Shown: positions 27,367-27,523 of the stretch, one piece after another
How the letters are laid out: every line of letters starts with the position of its first letter
Position numbering within the stretch: position 1 is the first letter of the stretch
IMG/VR virus record: IMGVR_UViG_3300030103_000677
Coordinates: 1-27,523 of that record
Reading direction: 5' to 3' (one strand)
Length of the DNA: 27,523 nt
Origin: a virus
Notes under the pieces: generated by a model
Seen by the model: the letters and a program-made list of their open reading frames with translations, nothing else
The model's database searches: none
Told to the model about the DNA's origin: nothing
Program-made: the position numbers and the translations under genes

Positions 27367-27394
27367 AAACCACTCTGTAAAGGGTGGTTTTTTT
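27367..27394 (+). terminator. Rho-independent terminator closing the late region
   Basis: AAACCACTCT (27367-27376), loop GTAA, AGGGTGGTTT (27381-27390) form a 10-bp stem with one T-G pair, followed by T residues to 27394. It separates ninG from the next promoter. Confidence 0.9.
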
Positions 27395-27413
27395 GTTGCT
27401 TAAGTGTTTACAT

Positions 27414-27444
27414 TTTGTTTATTAAATTTTTTTTTGTAGCTTTG
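27414..27444 (+). promoter_or_regulatory. Consensus Bacteroidetes promoter at the right edge
   Basis: TTTG (27414-27417), 19 bases, TAGCTTTG (27437-27444) match the Bacteroidetes -33/-7 consensus exactly. Transcription should begin near 27451, about 15 bases before the ATG at 27466. Confidence 0.85.
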
Positions 27445-27465
27445 GGAAAACTTAAAACAAAGACA

Positions 27466-27523
27466 ATGACATATAAAATGATTTCCTTACTTGATAGGCT
27501 AAAGCCTCAATACTCTGAAGAAC
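27466..27523 (+). CDS. Start of a gene running off the right edge
   Basis: ATG at 27466 begins MTYKMISLLDRLKPQYSEE and stays open to the end of the window. It lies directly behind the consensus promoter and has an A-rich leader (cttaaaacaaagacaATG). It is likely the first gene of a new unit, possibly early or regulatory, but the visible part is too short to identify. Confidence 0.6.
   Translation, partial: MTYKMISLLDRLKPQYSEE

Noticed and set aside
1-27523. tRNA genes, CRISPR arrays, insertion sequences or integrase
   Set aside because: GTTCGA-like strings occur only within coding regions with no cloverleaf; no regularly spaced repeats; no transposase or integrase motifs. A lysogenic lifestyle cannot be judged from this window.

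Overview
This window is a contiguous part of a tailed double-stranded DNA phage (or prophage), read almost entirely on the + strand, with a siphovirus-type gene set: large terminase, portal, XkdF-like protease, scaffold, capsid, tail tube and tape measure. The host is most likely a member of the Bacteroidetes, probably a flavobacterium. The evidence is low G+C content, near-absence of Shine-Dalgarno sequences, A-rich leaders in front of start codons, and promoters of the Bacteroidetes type (TTTG, about 19 bp, TAnnTTTG). The clearest promoter is at 27414-27444. Genes are packed tightly, with many ATGA and TAATG overlaps, so much of the region is probably read as long polycistronic transcripts.

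Layout. 1-1690: sigma-like protein, two small PD-(D/E)XK-type nuclease candidates and small conserved proteins. 1691-1797: a promoter/operator region with direct and inverted repeats. 1797-3219: a run of very small proteins (36-84 residues), several below usual gene-calling limits. 3221-6429: DNA metabolism and modification, with a RecE-like/DUF3799 nuclease, a Mom-like DNA-modification protein, a dATP/dGTP diphosphohydrolase N-domain (DUF5664-like) protein, a DnaA-domain-IV-like protein and a DNA methyltransferase. 6480-8695: small and large terminase genes, then a second methyltransferase.

8724-16122 holds tail and head-tail genes ending in a tape-measure protein. 16157-19051 holds the XkdF-like protease (with extra domains), a Cys-rich small protein, an acidic scaffold and the major capsid protein, closed by a strong terminator. 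19122-22510 holds the tail-tube candidate, the portal and a connector. Tail genes thus precede head genes and the portal follows the capsid, unlike the usual siphophage order. 22503-25628 encodes two related receptor-binding or fibre proteins. 25628-26729 is the lysis cassette (small membrane protein, M15 peptidase endolysin, 3TM-type holin). 26900-27298 is a NinG-like protein. A terminator and a textbook promoter at the right edge start a new transcription unit.

Three observations stand out. (1) A recurrent motif with core TTATATATTA lies at five positions in the structural region, and in four of them ends exactly on the ATG; I infer a phage-specific late promoter/operator, perhaps giving leaderless mRNAs. 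(2) A T9 tract at 9205-9213 joins the 8724 gene to a -1-frame extension ending at 9466; codon use supports the extension, so this is programmed frameshifting, transcriptional slippage or a homopolymer error. (3) A Mom-like protein and two orphan methyltransferases suggest heavy DNA modification for evasion of host restriction. No tRNA, CRISPR, IS element, integrase or reverse transcriptase was seen.
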